DNA of 64,000 bases, from positions 1 through 64,000 of the forward strand of contig NZ_DAMACX010000006.1 of assembly GCF_031998825.1 (NCBI RefSeq), in the 5' to 3' direction. This DNA is from Pseudescherichia sp031998825 (GTDB taxonomy: Bacteria > Pseudomonadota > Gammaproteobacteria > Enterobacterales > Enterobacteriaceae). Made by a program: the position numbers and the translations under genes. This document shows, piece after piece, positions 48,759 through 56,744 of the stretch. The notes beneath the pieces are model-generated. The model had not been told where the DNA came from. It saw only the letters and a list, made by a program, of their open reading frames with translations, and ran no database searches. Each line of letters opens with the position of its first letter. The first letter of the stretch is position 1.

Positions 48759-49862
48759 ATGCAGCGTCACCACTCCCCGTTCCGCGCCGATGTTGTCGGC
48801 AGTTTCCTGCGCCCGGATGCTATCAAGCAGGCACGCATTCAGTTTGCCGCAGGCGAAATTGATGCGGGCCAGCTGCGCGCGGTTGAAGACAGCGCGATCC
48901 GCAAAGTGGTTGAGCAGCAGTGCGCCTGCGGCCTGCACGTCGTCACCGACGGCGAATTCCGCCGTGCCTGGTGGCACTTTGACTTCTTTGATGGCCTGCA
49001 GGGCGTAGAGCGTTACGATTCTGATGCGGGCATCCAGTTCAACGGCGTACAGACCAAAGCACACGGCGTACGCGTGACCGGCAAGCTGGGCTTCGGCGAT
49101 CACCCGATGCTGGAGGATTTCCGCTTCCTGCAGAGCATTAGCGGCAGCGCCCAGCCGAAGATGACCATCCCTAGCCCGAGCGTGCTGCACTTCCGCGGTG
49201 GCCGTAAGGATATCGACAGCACGGTCTACCCGCAGCTGGACGCCTACTTCGACGATCTGGCGACCACCTGGCGCGACGCTATCCACGCCTTCTATGAGGC
49301 AGGCTGCCGTTACCTGCAGCTGGACGATACGGTCTGGGCCTACCTCTGCTCAGACGATCAGCGTCGTCAGGTTCGCGAGCGCGGTGAAGATCCTGACGAG
49401 CTGGCACGCATCTACGCCCGGGTTCTGAACAAGGCGCTGGAGGGCAAGCCGGAGGATTTAACCATCGGCCTGCATGTCTGCCGCGGTAACTTCCGTTCAA
49501 CCTGGATCTCTGAAGGCGGCTACGAGCCGGTGGCGGAAGTGCTCTTCGGCCAGGTCAACGTCGATGTCTTCTTCCTGGAGTATGACAACGACCGCTCCGG
49601 CGACTTTGCTCCGCTGCGCTTTATCCGTCCGGGCAAGCAGCAGGTAGTGCTGGGGCTGATTACCACGAAAAACGGCGAGCTGGAGAACCCGGAAGGGATT
49701 CAGGCACGCATTCAGGAAGCGGCGCAGTATGTGGATATCAATCAGATCTGCCTCAGCCCGCAGTGCGGCTTCGCCTCTACGGAAGAGGGCAACAGCCTGA
49801 CCGAAGCCCAGCAGTGGGATAAGGTCCGCCTGGTGACACGCATTGCCGAACAGGTCTGGTAA
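48759..49862 (+). CDS. MetE C-domain-like methionine synthase (YxjG/YxjH type)
   Basis: The 367-residue single-barrel protein belongs to the cobalamin-independent methionine synthase II family. The N-terminus FRADVVGSFLRP, YLQLDDTVWAYL, the zinc ligands in GLHVCRGN and ICLSPQCGFAS and the catalytic EYDNDRSGDF region are typical of YxjG/YxjH-like enzymes, which lack the MetE N-terminal barrel. It should transfer a methyl group to homocysteine; the donor is uncertain. AAGGAGA precedes ATG 48759. MetR and MetJ sites lie upstream, which supports a methionine role. Confidence 0.9.
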   Translation: MQRHHSPFRADVVGSFLRPDAIKQARIQFAAGEIDAGQLRAVEDSAIRKVVEQQCACGLHVVTDGEFRRAWWHFDFFDGLQGVERYDSDAGIQFNGVQTKAHGVRVTGKLGFGDHPMLEDFRFLQSISGSAQPKMTIPSPSVLHFRGGRKDIDSTVYPQLDAYFDDLATTWRDAIHAFYEAGCRYLQLDDTVWAYLCSDDQRRQVRERGEDPDELARIYARVLNKALEGKPEDLTIGLHVCRGNFRSTWISEGGYEPVAEVLFGQVNVDVFFLEYDNDRSGDFAPLRFIRPGKQQVVLGLITTKNGELENPEGIQARIQEAAQYVDINQICLSPQCGFASTEEGNSLTEAQQWDKVRLVTRIAEQVW

Positions 49863-49870
49863 GCGTTAAG

Positions 49871-49897
49871 AGGGGCAGATTTCCTGCCCCTTTTTTT
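49871..49897 (+). terminator. Rho-independent terminator after the MetE-like gene
   Basis: AGGGGCAG-ATTTC-CTGCCCCT is followed by T7. It abuts the stop codon of convergent ydeE. Confidence 0.9.
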
Positions 49898-51092
49898 ATG
49901 CTTTTGCCGCGCTCAGTCCGCTGTCCCACGGCCTGACCTGCATCCCGCGCAGCATCATCAGCCAGGCCAGAACGATGATTGCCGCCAGGATCGCAAACAG
50001 CGTCCAGCCTGGGAGCGTGGTCAGAATGATGCCGGTGGCGAGTGGGTTCATCGCCGCGCCGAGCCAGCCGAGGGCCTGGGCCGAGAAGTAGCTGGCTTTC
50101 ATCCCCGGCGGGGCAATATGATCTATCAGCATGTATTCCCCTGGTGCATAGACAATCTCCCCAACCGTAAATACGGCAGCGGAGACGCCCCACAGCCAGA
50201 GCTGGCTGCCGGAGATCATAAAGCCCAGCAGCCCGATCACGAAGCAGAGCGTCCCGATGGCCATCATCGGACGAATATTGTTGGCCTGCAGATAGCGGCC
50301 AATTACGTACTGGAACATGACCACGATAACCGCATTCACCGGCAGCACCAGCGCCACCACCTTCTGCGCGAAGGCGTTATCGGCCACGGCCATGACGTAC
50401 TGCGAAATGCAGGAGGCAAAGGAGCCGCTGACGAAGGAGGCCAGCAGGCCGGAGAGCGTGAACCACAGCAGCGCTTTATCGTGCAGCAGAACCGAGGGCG
50501 ACCAGGGCTGGATGGCATCTCCCTCACTCTTCACCCTAACGCGCTGCACCCAGAGTTGAATAAACACCAACGGGAAGGCCGCGCAGCCAGCAGCAAGCCA
50601 GAACGGCAGCTGGCTGTTCTGCATCACCAGCAGCGTGCCCAGCGGCGGGCCGACCGTCCAGCCAATATTCAAGAATGAGTAGTTAAGCGAGAAAACCTTT
50701 GATTTCGCCGCCGGAGCCAGGGTATCGGAGAAGTAGGCTTTAACGACGGTGGCGAAGACCGAATAGGCACAGTTAATTACCGAGAAGAAGAGCACCACCA
50801 GCACCGCATTATGGCTAAGAGGAATGCCGATAAAGCTCAGTACAAAGGTGGTGATAGCGATCAGCATGTAGCGCTTCTTATCAAATTTATCGGCAAGAAT
50901 GCCGAAGCCGAGGCTAAAGAAGACGCCGACGGTCATTGCCACGGTCATGGCAAAACCCACCTGATCTACGGCCATGCCATACTGGCTGTTGAGATAGATG
51001 GTCATAAAGGGCAGCGTAGCGCCGCGGCCGATGGTTAGCAGCAGTGATGAAGCGAGTAGTGCGATGATGGAGCGTTGTTGAGTTGTGATCAT
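49896..51092 (-). CDS. ydeE: MFS efflux transporter YdeE
   Basis: The 398-residue inner-membrane transporter aligns with E. coli YdeE (SLLLTIGRGATLPFMTIYL, GFGILADKFDKKRYML, VGEIIYAPGEYMLIDHIAPP type segments). E. coli YdeE exports dipeptides and arabinose when overexpressed. The start MITTQQRS at 51092 is preferred over upstream frame-open codons. It is divergent from eamA across 190 bp. Confidence 0.93.
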   Translation of the reverse strand: MITTQQRSIIALLASSLLLTIGRGATLPFMTIYLNSQYGMAVDQVGFAMTVAMTVGVFFSLGFGILADKFDKKRYMLIAITTFVLSFIGIPLSHNAVLVVLFFSVINCAYSVFATVVKAYFSDTLAPAAKSKVFSLNYSFLNIGWTVGPPLGTLLVMQNSQLPFWLAAGCAAFPLVFIQLWVQRVRVKSEGDAIQPWSPSVLLHDKALLWFTLSGLLASFVSGSFASCISQYVMAVADNAFAQKVVALVLPVNAVIVVMFQYVIGRYLQANNIRPMMAIGTLCFVIGLLGFMISGSQLWLWGVSAAVFTVGEIVYAPGEYMLIDHIAPPGMKASYFSAQALGWLGAAMNPLATGIILTTLPGWTLFAILAAIIVLAWLMMLRGMQVRPWDSGLSAAKA

Positions 51093-51282
51093 GTTGTATC
51101 CGACAGTGCGTAGTTTTTTATTTTTGCTTTCGCTATCAGCAATAACATGCCAAAAGCGCACTGTATAGCGACCAGATCTATGACATGGCACAGGCTGACC
51201 TACCGAATATTGTGATCTGTCTCTCGACAGATTTTTACGATAACGTAATATTTTTACAAAAGCTTAAACTTCAGGGGCAGGT

Positions 51283-52179
51283 ATGACGCGGAAAGACGGG
51301 CTGCTGGCATTACTGGTGGTGGTGGTTTGGGGACTTAATTTTGTCGTCATTAAGGTCGGGCTGCACAATATGCCCCCCCTAATGTTGGCAGGTCTGCGCT
51401 TTGTGCTGGTCGCCTTTCCAGCGCTGCTGTTTGTCGCCCGGCCAAAGGTGCCGCTGCGCCTGCTGTTGGGCTATGGCCTGACCATCAGCTTTGGCCAGTT
51501 TGCCTTTCTGTTTAGCGCCATCAAGTTTGGTATGCCCGCTGGGCTGGCCTCGCTGGTATTGCAGGCGCAGGCTTTCTTTACCATCGTCCTTGGGGCGGCA
51601 GCCTTCGGCGAGCGGCTTCAGCTTAAGCAGGTGCTTGGGATCACCCTTGCCGTTTTTGGCGTGCTGGTGCTGGCCGAGTCCAGCCTGAACGGCCAGGACG
51701 TTACTCTGCTGGGCTTCATGCTCACCCTGGCGGCCGCGTTGAGCTGGGCCTGCGGCAATATCTTTAACAAAAAGATCATGCAGCACCCGTCGCGTCCGGC
51801 GGTCATGTCGCTGGTGGTCTGGAGCGCCCTGATCCCCGTGGTTCCCTTTATGGTCGCCTCGCTGATTTTTGATGGCCCGGCGTTGATGGTGCAAAGTCTG
51901 GTACAGATCGATATCACCACCGTGCTGTCGCTGATCTACCTGGCGTTTGTCGCCACTATCATCGGCTATGGGATCTGGGGAACGCTGCTCGGACGCTACG
52001 AAACCTGGCGCGTCGCGCCGCTCTCGCTGCTGGTGCCGGTGGTGGGCATGGCCAGCGCTGCGCTGTTGTTGGGTGAGACGCTGAACGGTTTACAGCTACT
52101 GGGTGCTGCGCTGATTATGGCGGGCCTCTATATCAATATCTTTGGCTTTCGCCTGCGTTCATCGTTGGCGGCACGCTAA
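51283..52179 (+). CDS. eamA: O-acetylserine/cysteine exporter EamA (YdeD)
   Basis: EamA exports O-acetylserine and cysteine. The 298 residues contain ten predicted transmembrane helices in two EamA repeats (about 5-135 and 145-290). The sequence matches E. coli EamA over its whole length (VVVVWGLNFVVIKVGLH, GNIFNKKIM, GLYINIFGFRLR). GGGGCAGGT precedes ATG. It converges on marB with a shared terminator between. Confidence 0.95.
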   Translation: MTRKDGLLALLVVVVWGLNFVVIKVGLHNMPPLMLAGLRFVLVAFPALLFVARPKVPLRLLLGYGLTISFGQFAFLFSAIKFGMPAGLASLVLQAQAFFTIVLGAAAFGERLQLKQVLGITLAVFGVLVLAESSLNGQDVTLLGFMLTLAAALSWACGNIFNKKIMQHPSRPAVMSLVVWSALIPVVPFMVASLIFDGPALMVQSLVQIDITTVLSLIYLAFVATIIGYGIWGTLLGRYETWRVAPLSLLVPVVGMASAALLLGETLNGLQLLGAALIMAGLYINIFGFRLRSSLAAR

Positions 52180-52203
52180 AAAAAGCCCCGCACGGTGCGG
52201 GGC
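52178..52203. terminator. Terminator between eamA and marB
   Basis: GCCCCGCACGGTGCGGGGC is a strong hairpin with an A run on the left, thus a T run for minus-strand transcription. It ends the marRAB transcript. Confidence 0.88.
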
Positions 52204-52222
52204 AAGAACGTATTAGCCGTGC

Positions 52223-52426
52223 TTAGTTGTAATAAGGCACGCCTAACTCGTCGGATTTATCACTCCCGGAGCCCATGTGGTTAAAGTCAAAAGGTGACTG
52301 GTCATGGGCGGAAGGCATAATCATCGCGTCGCGCTGGTTTTGATCGGTAGGGCGCGGCTGCTCCGCAAAGCTGTTGCCAGAAAACAGCGCCAGCAGGGTA
52401 AGGGCGGCGGAGACGGTAAACTTCAT
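52223..52426 (-). CDS. marB: Multiple antibiotic resistance protein MarB
   Basis: MarB is a small periplasmic protein (67 aa) with a signal peptide (MKFTVSAALTLLALFSGNSFA) and the conserved DQNQRDAMIMPSAHDQSPFDFNHMGS core. In E. coli it lowers marRA transcription by an unknown route. It is the third gene of the mar operon. Confidence 0.94.
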   Translation of the reverse strand: MKFTVSAALTLLALFSGNSFAEQPRPTDQNQRDAMIMPSAHDQSPFDFNHMGSGSDKSDELGVPYYN

Positions 52427-52456
52427 GATTTCCTCGATACGTCTTAAAACAGGCGA

Positions 52457-52843
52457 TTAATGGTTGTAATGGTTTAGCGGCAGCAGATAACGGGCTTCGC
52501 CATGCATATTGGTAATGCGGTACTTATGCGGCGGCACGTCGAAATAGTTTTTAAAGGTTCGGGTCAGCGTCTGCTGTGACTCAAAGCCGTAGCGCTCTGC
52601 CAGATAGAGAATCGGCTCGTTGCTCTGCTTAAGCTTCTGTGCGATTTCAGTAAGCTTGCGGCTGCGGATATAGTGACCTAAAGAGTGCCCGGTCTCTTTC
52701 TTAAACATCCGTTGCAGGTGCCATTTTGAATAACCCGAACGCTCGGAAACCTTCTCCAGCGACAGCGGTGACTCCAGGTTATCCTCGATCCAGTCCAATA
52801 TGCTATGAATAGTAATGGCGTCATTATTGCGTCTGGACATCAT
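52457..52843 (-). CDS. marA: AraC-family activator MarA
   Basis: MarA is the 128-residue double-HTH activator of the mar/sox/rob regulon (acrAB, tolC, micF). The protein is nearly identical to E. coli MarA, with recognition helices around SKWHLQRMFKKETG and SQQTLTRTFKNYF. It is translated from the marRAB mRNA 14 bp after marR. Confidence 0.97.
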   Translation of the reverse strand: MMSRRNNDAITIHSILDWIEDNLESPLSLEKVSERSGYSKWHLQRMFKKETGHSLGHYIRSRKLTEIAQKLKQSNEPILYLAERYGFESQQTLTRTFKNYFDVPPHKYRITNMHGEARYLLPLNHYNH

Positions 52844-52857
52844 TATACCTCTTCTGT

Positions 52858-53292
52858 TTACGGCAGTATTTTCTTGAGCAAATACTCAAGGGTTGCCACT
52901 TCATCTGCCGTTAAGTTTTTTGTTAGTTCCTGATGCAGGTCTTGCCCCACTAATTTATGGCCTTGCTCACAAAGCGCTGCGCCGTCGGTGGTGAGCTGAA
53001 TCAGCACGCCGCGCTTGTCGTGCGGATTGGGCTGGCGTTCAATCCAGCCTTTGCATACCAGTCGATCCAGCATTCGGGTCAGCGCCCCGAGATCGACAGA
53101 CAGCACTTTTTTCAGCTCCACCGGCGTAATACAGCTTGCGCAGCGGATAGAGCAGAGCACCTTAAATTGCGTCGCCGTGATATCCAGCGGCGAAAGGTAA
53201 TCGTTTAATAAGCGATCTTTTTTCTGGTTGACCATGTGGATCAAGCGGCCCAGTGGGATAATTTCATTGAACAGGTCACTGGTGCTTTTCAC
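52858..53292 (-). CDS. marR: Repressor MarR
   Basis: MarR is a winged-helix repressor that releases marO on binding salicylate-type phenolics or on copper oxidation of a cysteine. The 144 residues from the GTG start (VKSTSDLFNEIIPLGRL) match E. coli MarR, with the wing helix VDLGALTRMLDRLVCKGWIER and the cysteine after TRMLDRLV conserved. Two MarR operators lie upstream. Confidence 0.96.
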   Translation of the reverse strand: MKSTSDLFNEIIPLGRLIHMVNQKKDRLLNDYLSPLDITATQFKVLCSIRCASCITPVELKKVLSVDLGALTRMLDRLVCKGWIERQPNPHDKRGVLIQLTTDGAALCEQGHKLVGQDLHQELTKNLTADEVATLEYLLKKILP

Positions 53293-53297
53293 GATGG

Positions 53298-53309
53298 TTG
53301 CCCCGGCAA
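53298..53309. promoter_or_regulatory. MarR operator, promoter-distal site (site II)
   Basis: TTGCC-CC-GGCAA matches the MarR consensus perfectly and lies just before the marR start, as site II does in E. coli. Confidence 0.85.
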
Positions 53310-53327
53310 GTAGATTAGTCACGGCAG

Positions 53328-53356
53328 ATATTATTGCCGGGGCAACTATAAGTCAA
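53328..53356 (-). promoter_or_regulatory. marRAB promoter with MarR site I in the spacer
   Basis: On the minus strand TTGACT (53351-53356), 17 bp, TAATAT (53328-53333). The spacer contains TTGCC-GG-GGCAA at 53334-53345, the first MarR operator. The layout equals E. coli marO. Confidence 0.88.
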
Positions 53357-53372
53357 CTGAATGCATTAGCTT

Positions 53373-53389
53373 ATGCCACAATTTGCTAA
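53373..53389 (-). promoter_or_regulatory. Marbox upstream of marRAB
   Basis: TTAGCAAATTGTGGCAT on the minus strand differs from the E. coli marbox (TTAGCAAAACGTGGCAT) at two central positions and occupies the same place upstream of the -35 element. It should allow autoactivation by MarA, SoxS and Rob. Confidence 0.8.
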
Positions 53390-53534
53390 AACGTTTCATG
53401 CACTAATTTTTTAGCAATAACTAATAAATTAATAACTGTAGGTTATACATTGGGTTAGGATGATATCCTCTGCACGGGCAGGGGCTTTGTAGGTATAATG
53501 AACGCTGACAATTTCGCTTCGAGGAGTGCCGCTT

Positions 53535-54206
53535 ATGCAGGATCTGTTCAGGGCTATTGGATTAGGGCTGGTGGTATTGCTCCCGCTGGCAAACCCGTTA
53601 ACTACCGTCGCGCTATTTCTTGGGCTGGCGGGCAACATGAACAAGGCTGAACGCGATCGCCAGTCGCTGATGGCGTCCGTTTACGTCTTTGCCATTATGA
53701 TGGTTGCCTGGTATGCCGGGCAGGTAGTGATGAATACCTTCGGCATCTCTATTCCCGGGCTGCGTATTGCAGGTGGGTTAATCGTCGCTTTTATTGGATT
53801 CCGGATGCTGTTTCCCCAGCAGAGAGCGCATGAGTCGCCCGAGGCCAGCACTAAATCAGCCGAGCTGATTGAAGAGCCGGATACCAATATCGCTTTCGTC
53901 CCGCTGGCCATGCCCAGCACCGCCGGGCCGGGAACCATCGCCATGATCATCAGTTCGGCCTCAACTCTGCGTCACAGCTCCACCTTTCCGGAGTGGGTGA
54001 TACTGATTGCGCCGCCGCTCATCTTCCTGATCGTGGCGGTGATCCTGTGGGGCTGTCTTCGCAGTTCAGGGGCGGTGATGCGGCTGGTAGGGAAAAGCGG
54101 TATCGAAGCAATCTCAAGGCTGATGGGTTTTCTGCTGGTCTGCATGGGCGTGCAGTTTATTATCAATGGGGTGCTGGAGATTATCTCCAGCTACCCACTC
54201 TCGTAG
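53535..54206 (+). CDS. marC: UPF0056 inner-membrane protein MarC
   Basis: MarC is a six-helix membrane protein of unknown role, divergent from marRAB in enterics and no longer thought to affect antibiotic resistance. The 223 residues match E. coli MarC (GLGLVVLLPLANPLTTVALFLGLAGNMN, LAMPSTAGPGTIAMIISSAST). ATG 53535 has GAGGAG eight bases upstream. Confidence 0.94.
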   Translation: MQDLFRAIGLGLVVLLPLANPLTTVALFLGLAGNMNKAERDRQSLMASVYVFAIMMVAWYAGQVVMNTFGISIPGLRIAGGLIVAFIGFRMLFPQQRAHESPEASTKSAELIEEPDTNIAFVPLAMPSTAGPGTIAMIISSASTLRHSSTFPEWVILIAPPLIFLIVAVILWGCLRSSGAVMRLVGKSGIEAISRLMGFLLVCMGVQFIINGVLEIISSYPLS

Positions 54207-54227
54207 CAGTGCCACCCGGCGTAAACG

Positions 54228-55436
54228 CTATTGGCTCTGCTCTTGAAGCTCAGCGTGCTCTTCCAGCACCGTGGGCCAGCGGCGGAAGATCACCACCGAC
54301 CAGACCAGCGCCGCCAGCGCAGGCACTGCACCCACGTAGCCCACGTTGGCCATCGACCAGTTCAGGCTCACCTGGTTGCCCACCAGCGCGCCCGCGCCGA
54401 TGCCGAGGTTAAAGATGCCAGAGAAGAGTGACATCGCCACGTCGGTGGCATCCGGAGCCAGCGACAGGACTTTCACCTGCATACCCAGTCCGATAATCAT
54501 AATGGCGATGCCCCAGAAGACGCCGAGCACGGCGAGGTACGTCGTGCTGTGGGAGGCGGGCAGCATCAGTATCAGTGAGATCGTCAGCACGGCAATCGCA
54601 CTGCTCACCAGCGTGGAGGCGTGCTGGTTGCCTAGCTTGCCAAACAGGATGCTGCCAATAATGCCCGCGCCGCCCAGGATCAGCAGCAGAACGGTAGCGA
54701 AGCTGGCGCTCAGGCCCGCCACGTGATGTACAAACGGCTCGATGTAGCTATAGGCGGTATAGTGTGCGGTCACCACCACAACCGTCAGCAGATAGATGCT
54801 CATTAGCGCCGGACGGCGGATCAGCAGCGGCAGGCTCTTGAGCGAACCGGAGTGCTCGCTCGGCAGCTTAGGCAGCAGCTTCGCCAGGCAGAGCAGGGTG
54901 ATCAGCGCCCCGAGGCCGATGATAAAGAAGGTGGTGCGCCAGCCAAAGTATTGCCCGACGATGCGGCCAATTGGCAGCCCGAGCACCATCGCCAGCGCCG
55001 TACCGGTGGCCAGCAGGCTAAGCGCCTGGGCGCGCTTGCCCGGCGGCGCTACGCGGATCGCCAGCGATGCGGTAATCGACCAGAAGATCGCGTGGGCAAA
55101 GGCAATGCCGATCCGGCTTATTACCAGTACGGTAAAGTTCCACGCAAGGAAGGAGAGGACGTGACTGGCAATAAACAAGACAAAGAGCACAATCAGCAGC
55201 TTGCGCCGCTCCACCTGGCTGGTGAGCAGCATAAACGGCAGCGACATCAGCGCCACCACCCATGCATAGATGGTGAGCATAATGCCCACTTCTGGGGTCT
55301 GCATCCCGAAGCTGTCAGCGATATCAGAGAGCAGGCCAACGGGCACAAATTCAGTGGTATTGAAGATAAAGGCCGCGATGGCCAGCGTCACGACGCGCAG
55401 CCACGCAACTTTGCGTGAAACGGTGTTCGTTGTCAT
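54228..55436 (-). CDS. sotB: Sugar efflux transporter SotB (YdeA)
   Basis: SotB is an MFS exporter that removes arabinose and IPTG-type sugars. The 402 residues contain 12 helices and align with E. coli SotB/YdeA (IFNTTEFVPVGLLSDIADSFGM, GLPIGRIVGQYFGWRTTF). It converges on marC and ends 21 bp from its stop. Confidence 0.94.
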   Translation of the reverse strand: MTTNTVSRKVAWLRVVTLAIAAFIFNTTEFVPVGLLSDIADSFGMQTPEVGIMLTIYAWVVALMSLPFMLLTSQVERRKLLIVLFVLFIASHVLSFLAWNFTVLVISRIGIAFAHAIFWSITASLAIRVAPPGKRAQALSLLATGTALAMVLGLPIGRIVGQYFGWRTTFFIIGLGALITLLCLAKLLPKLPSEHSGSLKSLPLLIRRPALMSIYLLTVVVVTAHYTAYSYIEPFVHHVAGLSASFATVLLLILGGAGIIGSILFGKLGNQHASTLVSSAIAVLTISLILMLPASHSTTYLAVLGVFWGIAIMIIGLGMQVKVLSLAPDATDVAMSLFSGIFNLGIGAGALVGNQVSLNWSMANVGYVGAVPALAALVWSVVIFRRWPTVLEEHAELQEQSQ

Positions 55437-55555
55437 AAGGTTATAGTAGTGTTGATGAGCGGAAAAGATGCCACGATCTTAAAACGTTCACTGGCGAAAA
55501 TACAATCGTTTTGTGATTTAGATCTCGATTTTGACTCCCAAACCAGAGCGCTCAT

Positions 55556-55640
55556 GTAGGCCGGATAAGGCCTTTGGCCGCCATCCGGCGTCAGGCGCCT
55601 TGACGCCGGATGGCGCTGCGCTTATCCGGCCTACGGCTCT
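55556..55640. repeat. BIME (inverted REP pair)
   Basis: GTAGGCCGGATAAGGCCTTTGGCCGCCATCCGGC type unit and an inverted GCCGGATGGCGCTGCGCTTATCCGGCCTAC type unit share the classical enteric REP core. It lies upstream of sotB and before the HTH gene. Confidence 0.88.
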
Positions 55641-55692
55641 TCAAATCCTGTTATTTCGCGTAAATATTTTGGTAGAGAAAAGCCACGTTGAA

Positions 55693-55706
55693 GTGTACTG
55701 TGTACT
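55693..55706 (+). promoter_or_regulatory. Tandem heptamer in the promoter of the HTH gene
   Basis: GTGTACT is repeated directly without spacing between a possible -35 (TTGAAG, 55688) and -10 (TATAAA, 55709). It is a likely autoregulatory operator of the HTH protein. Confidence 0.45.
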
Positions 55707-55731
55707 CCTATAAAGAGGGGAGAGGTGTAAT

Positions 55732-56016
55732 ATGACTTTTTTTGATGAGCTGAAAACCTCTTTGGAAGAGGCTGTAGAGATTAAAAAAGGCGCGAAGAAA
55801 GCGGCTCGGGTTACGCGTTATGAGGTTGCCGACGTTAAAGCAATCAGAGAGCAGCTTAATGTCTCGCAGAGTGAAATGGCCCAAGCGTTAGGTACTAGCG
55901 TCGATACTATCAAAAGCTGGGAGAGTAAGAGACGCAACCCAACGGGGCTTGCAGCAAAGGTGCTGGCAGCCATCCAGTCAAATCCAGCTTTTTATTACGA
56001 ACTGGCCTCGCATTAA
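55732..56016 (+). CDS. HTH protein, HigA/NadS-type antitoxin without visible toxin
   Basis: The 94-residue protein has a C-terminal Xre-type HTH (about 38-78, IREQLNVSQSEMAQALGTSVDTIKSWESKRRNPTG) with the ESKRRNPTGLAAKVLAAI tail typical of NadS/HigA-2 antitoxins. Such genes normally follow a HigB-like toxin, but only a REP element and promoter lie upstream and a GntR gene follows. It is therefore an orphan antitoxin or a free-standing regulator. GGGAGAGG precedes ATG. Confidence 0.8.
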   Translation: MTFFDELKTSLEEAVEIKKGAKKAARVTRYEVADVKAIREQLNVSQSEMAQALGTSVDTIKSWESKRRNPTGLAAKVLAAIQSNPAFYYELASH

Positions 56017-56030
56017 ATACTGCTGACACC

Positions 56031-56744
56031 ATGAAAAAACGGGAATTTATCACTCAGGACTTGCTCAGTAAGATCTTCCAAACCGCCAGCGAGCCGTTAC
56101 ATAAATTACCCGCCGAGCGCGAACTCGCTGAAGAGTATGGCGTCTCGCGCTATACCGTGCGGGAAGCGTTAAAAAAGCTGGTAAGCATCGGCATAATTCG
56201 CATCGTGCAGGGCTCAGGCATTTACGTCAGTGAAAATGCACGCAGCAATCCGCTGGTCTACAACTCCATCACCGAAAAACGCTTCGACCAAATGCGCTAT
56301 CGTCTGCTCAGCCTGCATAAACGGCTGCCGGGCAAAGAGCAGCAGCAGGTATTTGGCATCGGTGAAAATGAGTGGCTATGGTACTTCTGTCGCCTGCGCT
56401 ACGTGGACGATCGCTGCACGCAGATCGAAACCTCCAGCCTGCCGCTGGCACGCTTTCCCGACCTCAATCAACAGGCGATCGAAAGCTCATTGCAACGCTA
56501 TGCAATTGGCAAAGGCTTCTCACTTTCGCACTTTCTTACCCACTATCAGGCGGTGGCGGTAGATAAGGCTCAGGCCACGCAGCTCGGCTGCAAACGCGGT
56601 ACGCCCGCCATGAAAATCACCAACCGCGGCATTCTCTCCGGCGGTGAAGTCTGGGTGATGAGCGAAGTGATCGACATTCATTACGAATGTACCTACGTTA
56701 CGCCGTTCAACGCCGACAATCTGCGCTTTCGCAGCGGTGACTAA
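56031..56744 (+). CDS. GntR-family regulator with UTRA domain
   Basis: The 237-residue regulator has an N-terminal winged HTH (LPAERELAEEYGVSRYTVREALKKLVSIGIIRIVQGSGIYV) and a C-terminal UTRA effector domain (about 95-232, typically binding a sugar phosphate or small acid). It starts 14 bp after the HTH gene without a clear ribosome site. Its 3' end overlaps the convergent dehydratase gene by 4 bp. It probably controls the dehydratase/PTS divergent promoter region; the TTGGTCTG repeats there are candidate sites. Confidence 0.87.
   Translation: MKKREFITQDLLSKIFQTASEPLHKLPAERELAEEYGVSRYTVREALKKLVSIGIIRIVQGSGIYVSENARSNPLVYNSITEKRFDQMRYRLLSLHKRLPGKEQQQVFGIGENEWLWYFCRLRYVDDRCTQIETSSLPLARFPDLNQQAIESSLQRYAIGKGFSLSHFLTHYQAVAVDKAQATQLGCKRGTPAMKITNRGILSGGEVWVMSEVIDIHYECTYVTPFNADNLRFRSGD

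Noticed and set aside
53293..53534. Novel regulatory region upstream of marC
   Set aside because: All elements (two MarR sites, promoter, marbox) correspond to the well-known mar operator of E. coli.
55640..55731. Remnant of a HigB-type toxin before the HTH gene
   Set aside because: The space is under 100 bp and is accounted for by a REP element and a promoter. No toxin-like frame was found on either strand.
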